32,244 bases of DNA, from NCBI GenBank assembly GCA_903862955.1, contig CAIPAH010000017.1:1-32244 (forward strand), in the 5' to 3' direction. Below the pieces are notes generated by a model. The model was not told where the DNA came from and did no database searches. It saw only the letters and a list, made by a program, of their open reading frames with translations. Position 1 is the first letter of the stretch; the number at the start of each line of letters is the position of its first letter. The stretch is from an uncultured Opitutia bacterium. GTDB lineage: Bacteria > Verrucomicrobiota > Verrucomicrobiia > Opitutales > Opitutaceae. Made by a program: the position numbers and the translations under genes. Shown here in pieces: positions 8,215 to 15,202 of the stretch.

Positions 8215-9192
8215 ATGAAATTCGCAATTCGGTCCCTGGTTCTGGTTCTCATCCTCGGCGTCCTGCCGTCCGGCCTGTGCGCGGCGGCCGAGCACTACAC
8301 CATCGCGGTCATCCCGATGGGGACGACGCACGAGTATTGGAAGATGATCCACGCGGGCGCGCTGCAGGCGCAGGCGGAGTTGAAGGCTGGCGGCACGGAC
8401 GTGGAAATCATCTGGAAGGGTCCGCTGCGCGAGGACGACCGCGACCAGCAGGTGCAAGTGGTCGAGAACTTTATCGGCCGCCGCGTGAGCGGCATGGTGC
8501 TGGCGCCGCTGGATCACCGCGCGCTGGTGGCGCCGGTCGAGCAGGCGGCCGCGGCGGGCATCCCGGTGGCCATCGTGGACTCGGGTTTGGATTCGAAAAC
8601 ACCGGTGAGCTACATCGCCACGGACAATTTCAAGGGAGGCCAGCTCGCGGCGGACCGGCTGGGCGAACTGCTGCACGGGCAGGGCAACGTCATCCTGCTC
8701 CGCGTGCAGGTGGGCTCGGGAAGCTGCGAGGCGCGCGAGGCGGGATTTCTGGCCGAACTCGCGGCGAAGTTTCCCGCGATCAAGGTGATCTCGTCCAACC
8801 AGCACGGTGGCGCGACGCGCGACACGGCGATGGCGGCTTCGCAGAACCTGCTCAACCGCTACGGCGCACAGGTGAACGGCATCTTCACGCCCAACGAATC
8901 CACCCAAGCCGGGATGCTGCTCGCGCTGAGCAACGCCGGCCTCGGCGGCGGCAAGGTGAAGCTCGTGGGCTTTGCCAACAGCGCTTCCTTCAACGACGCC
9001 TTCAAGCGCAACGATCTCCAGGGCATGATCCTGCAGGACCCGGTTAAGATGGGGTATCTCGGAGTGAAGACGATCGTCCAAGTCCTCCGCGGCGAGAAGG
9101 TCCCGGCCGTGGTGGACACCGGCGTCTACCTCGCGACGGCGGAGAATCTCACCGACCCAAAGATTGCGGGCCTGATGAAGCTGCCGAAGTGA
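8215..9192 (+). CDS. Periplasmic sugar-type substrate-binding protein (orphan)
   Basis: Periplasmic binding protein of the ribose/xylose (Peripl_BP_4) type, 325 residues. The signal peptide MKFAIRSLVLVLILGVLPSG ends near AAAEHYT. The mature part has the family's IAVIPMGTTHEYWKMIHAGA opening, MVLAPLDHRALVAPVEQAAA, IPVAIVDSGLD, YIATDNFKGGQLAADRL and IFTPNESTQAGMLLALSNAG. The start is the ATG at 8215; the frame is open 55 codons further upstream, but that stretch is repeat DNA. No ABC permease or ATPase gene is adjacent, so it is an orphan binding protein that may share a transporter encoded elsewhere or act as a sensor. The ligand is unknown, probably a sugar or a related polyol. Confidence 0.92.
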   Translation: MKFAIRSLVLVLILGVLPSGLCAAAEHYTIAVIPMGTTHEYWKMIHAGALQAQAELKAGGTDVEIIWKGPLREDDRDQQVQVVENFIGRRVSGMVLAPLDHRALVAPVEQAAAAGIPVAIVDSGLDSKTPVSYIATDNFKGGQLAADRLGELLHGQGNVILLRVQVGSGSCEAREAGFLAELAAKFPAIKVISSNQHGGATRDTAMAASQNLLNRYGAQVNGIFTPNESTQAGMLLALSNAGLGGGKVKLVGFANSASFNDAFKRNDLQGMILQDPVKMGYLGVKTIVQVLRGEKVPAVVDTGVYLATAENLTDPKIAGLMKLPK

Positions 9193-9213
9193 CGGGCGCG
9201 AGTGCTCGGCGAG

Positions 9214-9274
9214 GTAGGTCGGGGTTTATCCCCGATATGCTTTTCGGAGTACCGTGCGTATAGCCTGACCTACG
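9214..9274. repeat. REP-like hairpin, GTAGGTCGGG family, copy 2
   Basis: GTAGGTCGGGGTTTA (from 9214) pairs imperfectly with TATAGCCTGACCTAC ending at 9273. Size and core match the copy at 5485-5545, with a few arm mismatches that show decay. It lies between the converging binding-protein and PhyH genes. Confidence 0.75.
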
Positions 9275-9283
9275 GGGCCTATC

Positions 9284-10057
9284 TCAGTTCGCAACCAGCG
9301 GGAACAGGTCCTGGTCCATCTTCTGGCCGACCTTGAGCTTCAGCGGGTCGGTCGTCTGGTGGGGGCTGCCGCTGTAGGTCGTGCCGTCGGGCATGAAGAT
9401 GATCGCGATGACTTCGCGCAGGCCGTCGGAGCGGTTCGGGCCGGCGTAGTGGAAGGTCATGCCGTTGTGCACGGTGACGGAGCCGGCCTTCAGTTCGCAG
9501 GTGACGGGCTTGATGCCCTTCGTCTGCGGGGCGACGGCGTAGAGGTCCTGCGGGTCGCCGAGATTAACGGGCTCGATGTCGAACATCCGGTGCGTGGTGG
9601 GGATGAAGGACATGCAGCCGTTCTGGATCGTGGCGTCGCGGAGGGCCACCCAGATGGTGAGCTGGTGCATCTTCTGCTGGTGCGGCCAGTAGGGGGTGTC
9701 CTGGTGCCACGGCGTTTTCGCGCCGGTGTGCGCCTCCTTGAACAGCGCGTGGTCATGCCAGATGCGGACAGCGTTGCCCATCAGGCGGGCGGCGATACGG
9801 CCGAGCTTGGGCGACAGCACGAAGGGCTTCACCTTCGGGTAGCGGTGCCAGAGGTTGACGCACTGGATGAAGATCTGCTCGTAGCTGCCCTTCACGCGGT
9901 TCGGATCGAGATCCTTCGTGTCCTCTTTCACGGCGGCCTCGACGGCGTCGCGGAAAGCCACGAGGTCGTCGCCCGTGAAGACGTCATTCAATTGAATGTA
10001 ACCGTCGCGTTGATAGTCGGAGATTTGCTGCGGGGTCAGGGGATATTCGTCGTTCAC
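9284..10057 (-). CDS. Phytanoyl-CoA dioxygenase (PhyH) family protein
   Basis: Fe(II)/2-oxoglutarate-dependent oxygenase of the PhyH family, 257 residues from GTG 10057 (a GTG at 10075 would add 6). The N-terminus LTPQQISDYQRDGYIQLNDV is typical. The iron ligands are the HxD in PWHQDTPYW and the distal His in HNGMTFHYAGPN; an Arg in GLREVIAIIF is positioned to bind 2-oxoglutarate. It is cytoplasmic with no signal peptide. Substrates in this family range from acyl-CoAs to small metabolites, so the reaction is undetermined. It is divergent from an AraC-type regulator across a gap of about 100 bp with repeated sites, which suggests that the regulator controls it. Confidence 0.92.
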   Translation of the reverse strand: MNDEYPLTPQQISDYQRDGYIQLNDVFTGDDLVAFRDAVEAAVKEDTKDLDPNRVKGSYEQIFIQCVNLWHRYPKVKPFVLSPKLGRIAARLMGNAVRIWHDHALFKEAHTGAKTPWHQDTPYWPHQQKMHQLTIWVALRDATIQNGCMSFIPTTHRMFDIEPVNLGDPQDLYAVAPQTKGIKPVTCELKAGSVTVHNGMTFHYAGPNRSDGLREVIAIIFMPDGTTYSGSPHQTTDPLKLKVGQKMDQDLFPLVAN

Positions 10058-10116
10058 GGTGCGGGAAGGTAGCACAGGGCGGTGGTTGGGGCTTGTATGG
10101 GTTGGGCAAAAACTTG

Positions 10117-10145
10117 AACGTTTCCGTCATTAAGGCAACGTTTAC
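10117..10145. promoter_or_regulatory. Paired AACGTTT direct repeats, probable AraC-family operator
   Basis: AACGTTTCC at 10117-10125 and AACGTTTACC from 10137 are direct repeats 20 bases apart, about two helical turns. They sit in the gap between the divergent PhyH-like gene (start 10057 or 10075) and the AraC-type gene (start 10159). AraC-family regulators commonly bind direct repeats with about this spacing. AACGTT is also self-complementary. The regulatory role is inferred from position and spacing. Confidence 0.5.
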
Positions 10146-10158
10146 CATCAACCAGGCC

Positions 10159-11004
10159 ATGGTGCGGCTGAGCGCCACGCGGCCGCTGAACGTCGAGCAC
10201 GTGGCGGTCACGCAGGACATCGCGCCGCATGACCATGACTACTACGAGGTAAGCGTGGTCGTGCGGGGACGCTGCCGGCACCACACGGTCGACGGCGCGC
10301 AGGAGCTGGAGCCGGGGTCGGTCATCGTGGTAGCGCCGGGTGGAGTGCACGCCTTTTCGCGTCCGCGCGGGGTGGAATTCATCAACCTCTACTATCTCGC
10401 GGAGTGGCTGGGCATCGGCTGGCGGGAGCAATGGGCGGAGCGCGGCCTCGTGCCGCTATTCCTGGCGCAGGTGCTGTTCCGCCGGAAGGAGCAGCCGCGT
10501 CCGGCAGTGTTCCGGCTCGAGCCACGGATGGCGGCGGCGGTCGGGGCGGAGTTGGACGAGATCCGGCGCGAGCTGGGCGCGACGCAGCCCTCGCCGCTGT
10601 TCATCAAGGCGGCGTTCCTGAAGGTGCTGGTGCAGCTGTCGCGGGCGTGCGATGCGACGCGCGAGGAGTTTTCCGCGCCGATCTGGGCGGTGATGCATGG
10701 GATCGAGGCGTGCATCGAGAACGGCCGGCCGTTCGACCAATCGGCGCAGCTGCGGGAGTGGCCGGTGTCGGCGGACCACGGCAGCCGGCTGTTCCGGCGC
10801 GCGACGGGGCTGGCCCCGCTCGAATACTATCAGCGCCGCCGAATTCACCACGCGTGCGCGCGACTGCTGGACAGCGAGCAGACGATCACGCAGGTCGCGA
10901 TGGACCTCGGGTTTGCCGACTCAGCGCATTTCAGCCGGCTATTCCGGAAATACGCCGGGCTTACGCCGAGGGCTTACCGCGGGAAATATAAAGTCGGGCG
11001 ATGA
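10159..11004 (+). CDS. AraC family transcriptional regulator
   Basis: AraC/XylS regulator of 281 residues. The N-terminal cupin-like sensor includes APHDHDYYEVSVVVRGR, then GSVIVVAPGGVHAF. The C-terminal DNA-binding domain, from about residue 180, has two helix-turn-helix units: the first with SADHGSRLFRRATG, the second with the signature ITQVAMDLGFADSAHFSRLF, then RKYAGLTPRAYR. I prefer ATG 10159 to the TTG at 10093, because the upstream part would cover the intergenic repeats at 10117-10145. Divergent from the PhyH-like gene, its probable target. The effector is unknown. Confidence 0.93.
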   Translation: MVRLSATRPLNVEHVAVTQDIAPHDHDYYEVSVVVRGRCRHHTVDGAQELEPGSVIVVAPGGVHAFSRPRGVEFINLYYLAEWLGIGWREQWAERGLVPLFLAQVLFRRKEQPRPAVFRLEPRMAAAVGAELDEIRRELGATQPSPLFIKAAFLKVLVQLSRACDATREEFSAPIWAVMHGIEACIENGRPFDQSAQLREWPVSADHGSRLFRRATGLAPLEYYQRRRIHHACARLLDSEQTITQVAMDLGFADSAHFSRLFRKYAGLTPRAYRGKYKVGR

Positions 11005-11011
11005 CCGCATT

Positions 11012-11180
11012 TTAACCACGAAGGGCACGAAGCTCATGAAGCCGCTAATCGCGGAAGCTCGAAAGGGCGAAAGCTGGAAAATCCTCCAGCAGGATCGGAT
11101 TCCACGCCTTCGCCCTTTCGCGCTTCCGCGACTACTTTCTGTAGATCGGGCTTCGTGAGCTTCGTGCCCTTCGTGGTTAA
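11012..11180. repeat. Long nested inverted repeat between converging genes
   Basis: An outer arm starting TTAACCACGAAGGGCACGAA at 11012 pairs with an arm ending GTGCCCTTCGTGGTTAA at 11180 over about 30 bases with one mismatch. Inside, TCGCGGAAGCTCGAAAGGGC pairs with GCCCTTTCGCGCTTCCGCGA imperfectly, so the whole 169-bp gap can fold into one extended hairpin. The right end touches the stop codon of the Fpg-like gene at 11181. It may end transcription from both sides. Confidence 0.88.
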
Positions 11181-12026
11181 CTACAGTTTTTGCCGGGCCG
11201 GCGACCAGCAGGTGGTGCGGCCGCCGGTCTCGGCGCGGGCGAGGGGTGTGCCGGTCCGCGGGTCGCGTCCGCCCGCCTCCCAGCGATGCCAGAACAGCCA
11301 GGTCTTGGGAATATGGGCGTTGAGATCCGGCGGCAGATAGCTGCCGCGTCCAGCGATGGTGTCGAGCGCGAGGCGGCAGACCCGGCCGCACTCACGCCAC
11401 AGGGTCTTCACTTCGGCGGGCTGGAGCGACCCGGACAGGCGGCGCGGATGAATGGCGGCGCGCCAGAGGATCTCGTCCGCCATCCAGTTACCGACACCTG
11501 GGAAGCGTTCCTGCATGAGCAGCACAGCCTTGATGGGTGCGCGGGCGCGGCGTTTCAGGAAGGCGCCGACGGCTTCGACCGTGAACTCGGGCGAGAGGAT
11601 GGGCGGCGCGATTTTCGTCCACCACGTGGGAGCGGTGTCGCCGACGTGGAATTGAACGCGCCCGAACATCCGCGGATCGGAGAACACCAACCGGTGCTTA
11701 GTGGTGGTGAGAACGAGATGGTCGTGTCGGAGCGCAACGTAGCCGGTGGGCTCGACGCGCAGTTCGCCGCTCATGCCGAGGTGAACGCCGAGGCACGCCG
11801 TCGCCTTGCGTCCGGGTGAAGGCCGGCGGAAACGGAAAAGCATCTGTTTCGCCTGGGCCTCCGACGAAACGTAGGTGGCACCCGTGAGCGCGCGGCGGAT
11901 GGCGGTGGGGTTGGCGCCGCGGAAGATTTTCGCCGCCGAATGCAGCTCGACCGACTTGACGCGCTGGCCGGCGGCGGCTTGGGCCCAGCGCTTGCGGAAA
12001 AACTCAACCTCGGCGAATTCGGGCAT
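11181..12026 (-). CDS. Fpg/Nei-family DNA glycosylase lacking zinc-finger cysteines
   Basis: Formamidopyrimidine-DNA glycosylase family protein of 281 residues, a base-excision repair enzyme with AP-lyase activity. It begins MPEFAEVE with the catalytic Pro2 and Glu3. A Lys in QAKQMLFRF matches the conserved Lys57, and the helix-two-turn-helix is RFPGVGNWMADEILWRAAIHP in two parts. At the C-terminus the usual four-Cys zinc finger is replaced: DPRTGTPLARAETGGRTT is followed by CWSPARQ, leaving one Cys, although the GGRTT element that carries the finger Arg remains. This looks like a zincless finger as in plant, fungal and NEIL1-type enzymes. Substrate range (8-oxoG or oxidised pyrimidines) cannot be decided. 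The ATG at 12026 is fixed by the MPE start. Confidence 0.92.
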   Translation of the reverse strand: MPEFAEVEFFRKRWAQAAAGQRVKSVELHSAAKIFRGANPTAIRRALTGATYVSSEAQAKQMLFRFRRPSPGRKATACLGVHLGMSGELRVEPTGYVALRHDHLVLTTTKHRLVFSDPRMFGRVQFHVGDTAPTWWTKIAPPILSPEFTVEAVGAFLKRRARAPIKAVLLMQERFPGVGNWMADEILWRAAIHPRRLSGSLQPAEVKTLWRECGRVCRLALDTIAGRGSYLPPDLNAHIPKTWLFWHRWEAGGRDPRTGTPLARAETGGRTTCWSPARQKL

Positions 12027-12041
12027 GGCGGGAGATTATTG

Positions 12042-12104
12042 GCCCACGGAACACACGGAGAACACGGAAGCAAACAGGGTTAAAATTCCGTGTGATTCGT
12101 GGGC
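12042..12104. repeat. Inverted repeat between amidohydrolase and Fpg-like genes
   Basis: GCCCACGGAACACACGGAGA begins the left arm (12042), followed by ACACGGAA; the right arm TTCCGTGTGATTCGTGGGC ends at 12104. The arms pair imperfectly around a loop of about 20 bases. It is built from the same kind of words as the element at 13549 (CCACGGA, CACGGAA). Confidence 0.7.
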
Positions 12105-12110
12105 GGCGAC

Positions 12111-13535
12111 TCACTGGATGCCGACGCAGCCGCGGACGGAATCGAGGAGCTTTTTGGAGTCGTAGCCGACGCCGTCTTTGAAGACGATTTCGATTTTGCG
12201 GATGGCGGTGATATCTGTTGCCGGGTCGCCGGCGACCACCACGAGATCGGCGGCTTTGCCGGTTTCGACGCTGCCCACGGTCTTGTCCACGCCGAGTTCG
12301 CGGGCGCCGTTCAGGCTGGCTGCCTGGATGGCCTGAACCGGGGTGAGGCCGGCCTCCACGAGGAGCTCGATGGCGCGCAGGCTGCCGTGGCCGGCGATGG
12401 TTGAGCCGTTGCCGGTCGGGTCGGTGCCGACCACCAGCAGGCCGCCGGCGTCATGGAATTTTTTCTCCAGCGCCATCATCTTGTGGAGGATCGTGACTCC
12501 GCGCCCGTCGGTGAGGCCGCTGACGCGCGCCCACGTGCGGAGGTATTGCTCGCGCGAGTTGACGGAGAGGCAGTCGAGCTCGCGGGTGGTGAGAATCGGG
12601 CAGCCCGGCACGCTGGTGGCGAACACGGTCAGGGTGGAGGTCAGGGCGACGTGTTTGGCGATGAGGAACTGGATCAGCGACGCGACCTCGGGCGAGTTGA
12701 TGTCGAGCTCAGCCAGGCTGCCGGCGGCGGCGGCGGGGTTGGGCATTTCGTCGGGTTTCTTGCCGCGGACAAAATCCGTCATCGCGTAAAAGCCATGCTC
12801 GAGGTTGTCGATGCCGAGTTCGGCGGCCTCGCGGTAGGTGACGGCGCCGATGTGGCCGGTGACCTTGAGCCCGCGCTGGTGCGCCGCGTCGATCACGGCG
12901 CGCATTTCCGCGCGCGGGAGGTGCATGTAGCATTTGAACGAGGTGAAGCCCTTGTCGGCGTAATAGTTGACCTGGCGCGCGGCATCCTCGGGGCTCGTCA
13001 CGGGGTGCAACTGCGGGATGACCGAGGGAAAACCCTCGAGGTAGGGCGCGGTGAGAAAGAACTTGGGCCCCGGCATCGTGCCGGCGTCGACGCGCGCCTT
13101 CACTTCCAGCTCGGTGTAGGGCTCGAAGGACCCGGTCGTGCGCGCGGTGGTCACGCCGCAGGCGAGGTAGAGGCGCGGAAACGAATACTCCATCTCGGCG
13201 AAGTGCCGCGGCACGGTGGCCGAGGCTACGGAGGTGAACATCAGGTGCTCGTGCAACATCACGAGGCCCGGCAGCACGGACTTGCCGGTGAGATCGATCG
13301 TCTGCGCGCCCGCGGGCACGGCGACCGTGGCACTGGGCCCGACGGCGGCGATGCGTCCGTCGCTGACGACGATGGTCTGGTCCTCGCGTGGCGCGGCGCC
13401 GGTGCCGTCGATGAGCTTTGCGTGGGTGAACGCGATGAGCGGGGCGCGGACGGAGATGACGGAGTCAACTTCCTGCGCCGCGAGGCGACCCGCGGAGAGC
13501 AAGGCGAGGATGAAGAGAATGCGTGGGAGTTTCAT
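12111..13535 (-). CDS. Secreted amidohydrolase family protein
   Basis: Metal-dependent amidohydrolase (imidazolonepropionase/prolidase-like group) of 474 residues. A signal peptide (MKLPRILFILALLSAGRLAA) leads to the mature start near QEVDS, so it is exported. The domain order is the usual N-terminal beta-sandwich strands (KLIDGTGAAPREDQTIVVSD), the metal site HEH in VMLHEHLMF, a Lys in GFTSFKCYMH that could be the carbamylated ligand, His in VTGHIG and NLEHGF, and Asp in VGTDPTGNG. The C-terminal GSVETGKAADLVVVAGDP closes the sandwich. The start is ATG 13535; the frame is open further upstream through repeat DNA. Substrate unknown; relatives hydrolyse cyclic amides or peptide bonds. Confidence 0.92.
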   Translation of the reverse strand: MKLPRILFILALLSAGRLAAQEVDSVISVRAPLIAFTHAKLIDGTGAAPREDQTIVVSDGRIAAVGPSATVAVPAGAQTIDLTGKSVLPGLVMLHEHLMFTSVASATVPRHFAEMEYSFPRLYLACGVTTARTTGSFEPYTELEVKARVDAGTMPGPKFFLTAPYLEGFPSVIPQLHPVTSPEDAARQVNYYADKGFTSFKCYMHLPRAEMRAVIDAAHQRGLKVTGHIGAVTYREAAELGIDNLEHGFYAMTDFVRGKKPDEMPNPAAAAGSLAELDINSPEVASLIQFLIAKHVALTSTLTVFATSVPGCPILTTRELDCLSVNSREQYLRTWARVSGLTDGRGVTILHKMMALEKKFHDAGGLLVVGTDPTGNGSTIAGHGSLRAIELLVEAGLTPVQAIQAASLNGARELGVDKTVGSVETGKAADLVVVAGDPATDITAIRKIEIVFKDGVGYDSKKLLDSVRGCVGIQ

Positions 13536-13548
13536 GGGTCGGAGTAAC

Positions 13549-13636
13549 GCCCACGGATCACCCGGAAGACACGGAAGAACCCGGATAAATTCGGGTCCAA
13601 TGGTTCCATTCCGTGTCTTCCGGGTGATCCGTGGGC
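13549..13636. repeat. Perfect long-arm inverted repeat
   Basis: GCCCACGGATCACCCGGAAG, continuing ACACGGAA (28 bases from 13549), is matched without mismatch by its reverse complement ending GATCCGTGGGC at 13636. The loop contains a small secondary repeat, AACCCGGATAAATTCGGGT. It lies between the amidohydrolase start and the gmhB stop. It is the most perfect of the hairpins in this window, and its arms differ in sequence from those at 6433 and 11012. Confidence 0.9.
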
Positions 13637-13642
13637 AAAAAA

Positions 13643-14206
13643 TCAGCTCAAGGTGGCGGCAAATTCGGCGAAGCTGGGGTAGACGGGGATGAAATTGGCG
13701 GCGATCTCGGGGATGGTCGCGGGGTCGACCTTGCCGGTGCGGACGACGGCGACGTTGATGTCGGCGGCGAGGGCGGCACCCACGTCGACAGCGGAGTCGC
13801 CGACCATCCAGCATTGTTCCGGCTCGAGATTATGCTGCTTCATTTGCTCGAGGATGAAGCGCGGCGACGGCTTGCGGTATTCCACGGGCTGGCCGGGCGC
13901 CTCGGGAGCGATGCCGACGGCGGTGAACAGCGGTGAGCCGAGGCCGAGCAGCTCCTCCATGCGGGCATTGACGCGGAGTGTGTCCTCGAGCGTGTGCAGC
14001 CCGCGGCCGATGCCGGACTGGTTGGTGAACAGAAAGAGCAGGTAGCCCAGCGCCTGGGCGCGGCGGAGGCCGTCGGCGGCGCCGGGGATGAGTTCCACGC
14101 CGGCGGGATCGGCCAGGTAAACCTTGTCGATGATGAGCGTCCCGTCGCGGTCGAGGAACAGCGCCCCGCGAATCTCGATTTTCGATTTTCGATTTTCGAT
14201 TTCCAC
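13643..14206 (-). CDS. gmhB: D-glycero-D-manno-heptose-1,7-bisphosphate 7-phosphatase (HAD family)
   Basis: HAD-superfamily phosphatase of 187 residues of the GmhB type, which removes the 7-phosphate in ADP-heptose synthesis. Motif I is FLDRDGTLI, followed by TNQSGIGRG (motif II region), YRKPSPRF (motif III Lys) and MVGDSAVDVGAALAA (motif IV). The Cys residues of the zinc loop found in many GmhB proteins are absent (PEAPGQPVEYRKP). The gene follows the heptose kinase gene after an 18-base gap, which supports the pathway assignment. The start is GTG 14206, and the first 12 or so residues are encoded by a 7-bp tandem repeat, an unusual leader before the conserved core. A histidinol-phosphatase-like role is the main alternative. 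Confidence 0.88.
   Translation of the reverse strand: MEIENRKSKIEIRGALFLDRDGTLIIDKVYLADPAGVELIPGAADGLRRAQALGYLLFLFTNQSGIGRGLHTLEDTLRVNARMEELLGLGSPLFTAVGIAPEAPGQPVEYRKPSPRFILEQMKQHNLEPEQCWMVGDSAVDVGAALAADINVAVVRTGKVDPATIPEIAANFIPVYPSFAEFAATLS
14176..14202. repeat. 7-bp tandem repeat (CGATTTT) inside the gmhB start region
   Basis: CGATTTT occurs at 14176, 14183 and 14190, and a fourth unit, CGATTTC, starts at 14197. The array lies directly after the GTG start of gmhB (minus strand, reading GAAATCG/AAAATCG). As 7 is not a multiple of 3, gain or loss of one unit would shift the gmhB frame. Confidence 0.9.
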
Positions 14207-14224
14207 GCGGGAGACGGTAGGGAA

Positions 14225-15202
14225 TTACTGCTCGTGCGCGAGGTAGGCGACGAGTTCGGAGGGAGTGACAGTGGCAGTGCCGATCTTGCCGACCACGACG
14301 CCGGCGGCGGCGTTGGAGAAATGCGCGGCGGCCTCGAGGTTCGCACCGGCGGTGAGCGCAAGCACGAGCGCGGCGAGCGAGGTGTCGCCGGCGCCGGAAA
14401 CGTCGAACACCTCGCGCGCGGCGGTGGGGATGAGTTTCTGGATTTTGCCCTTGGCGCTGAGCAGCATGCCGTCCTCGCCGAGCGTGATGACGAGGTGTTT
14501 GGTTCCGTAGAGTTTATCCAGCTTGGCGCAGACCTCGGCGGCGGGGTAGGGCGTGTGCGGCAGGAGCTTGATGCCGGCGAGCTGGAGCGACTCGCGCTTG
14601 TTGGGCGTGATCAGGTCGAGGCCGTGGAACGAGAGGTGGCGGCGCGGCTTGGGGTCGAGCGCGATGAATTTGCCGGCGGTATGCGCGAGCTTGCTCACGC
14701 GCGCGATAACCTCGTCGCTCAGGATGCCCTTGGCGTAGTCGGACAGAATCACGGCGTCGCAGGCCGCAATTTGCTTCGCGAGCAACGTCTCAGCCTGGCT
14801 GGCGGTGACGTGATAGGCGGCCGGCGGGTCCTCGCGGTCGATCCGGCACAACTGCTGGCCGCGCGCCATGACGCGCGTTTTCAGGATGGTCTGGCCCGAG
14901 CCGGGGGTGCTCAGCGTGTCGATGCCGTGGTCCTTCAGCTTGTCGCGGAGGCTGTCGCCGGCCTGGTCCGGGCCGAAATACCCGGCGACGATGCAATGGG
15001 CGCCGAGAGACGCGATGTTGAGCGCGACGTTGCCGGCGCCGCCGGCGGTGTTGAATTCCTCGGAAACGTCGACGACCGGGACGGGGGCCTCGGGCGAGAT
15101 GCGAGAAACGTCACCCTTGATGTAGTGGTCCAACATCACGTCGCCGACGACGAGGATGCGCAGGCGGGCGATTTTCTTGAGGAGGCCGGGCAGGTCTTTC
15201 AT
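14225..15202 (-). CDS. rfaE1: D-glycero-beta-D-manno-heptose-7-phosphate kinase (HldE kinase domain type)
   Basis: PfkB-family sugar kinase of 325 residues matching the kinase half of HldE/RfaE. Diagnostic stretches are VVGDVMLDHYIKGDVSRISP with EAPVPVV after it, NTAGGAGNVALNIASLGA, LSDYAKGIL, TPNKRES and the catalytic DVSGAGDTSLAALVLAL. It makes heptose 1,7-bisphosphate, the substrate of GmhB encoded next. The separate adenylyltransferase half is not in the window. The ATG at 15202 overlaps the stop of the preceding peptidase gene (ATGA), so coupling favours it over the ATG at 15214. Cytoplasmic, LPS inner-core precursor pathway. Confidence 0.94.
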   Translation of the reverse strand: MKDLPGLLKKIARLRILVVGDVMLDHYIKGDVSRISPEAPVPVVDVSEEFNTAGGAGNVALNIASLGAHCIVAGYFGPDQAGDSLRDKLKDHGIDTLSTPGSGQTILKTRVMARGQQLCRIDREDPPAAYHVTASQAETLLAKQIAACDAVILSDYAKGILSDEVIARVSKLAHTAGKFIALDPKPRRHLSFHGLDLITPNKRESLQLAGIKLLPHTPYPAAEVCAKLDKLYGTKHLVITLGEDGMLLSAKGKIQKLIPTAAREVFDVSGAGDTSLAALVLALTAGANLEAAAHFSNAAAGVVVGKIGTATVTPSELVAYLAHEQ

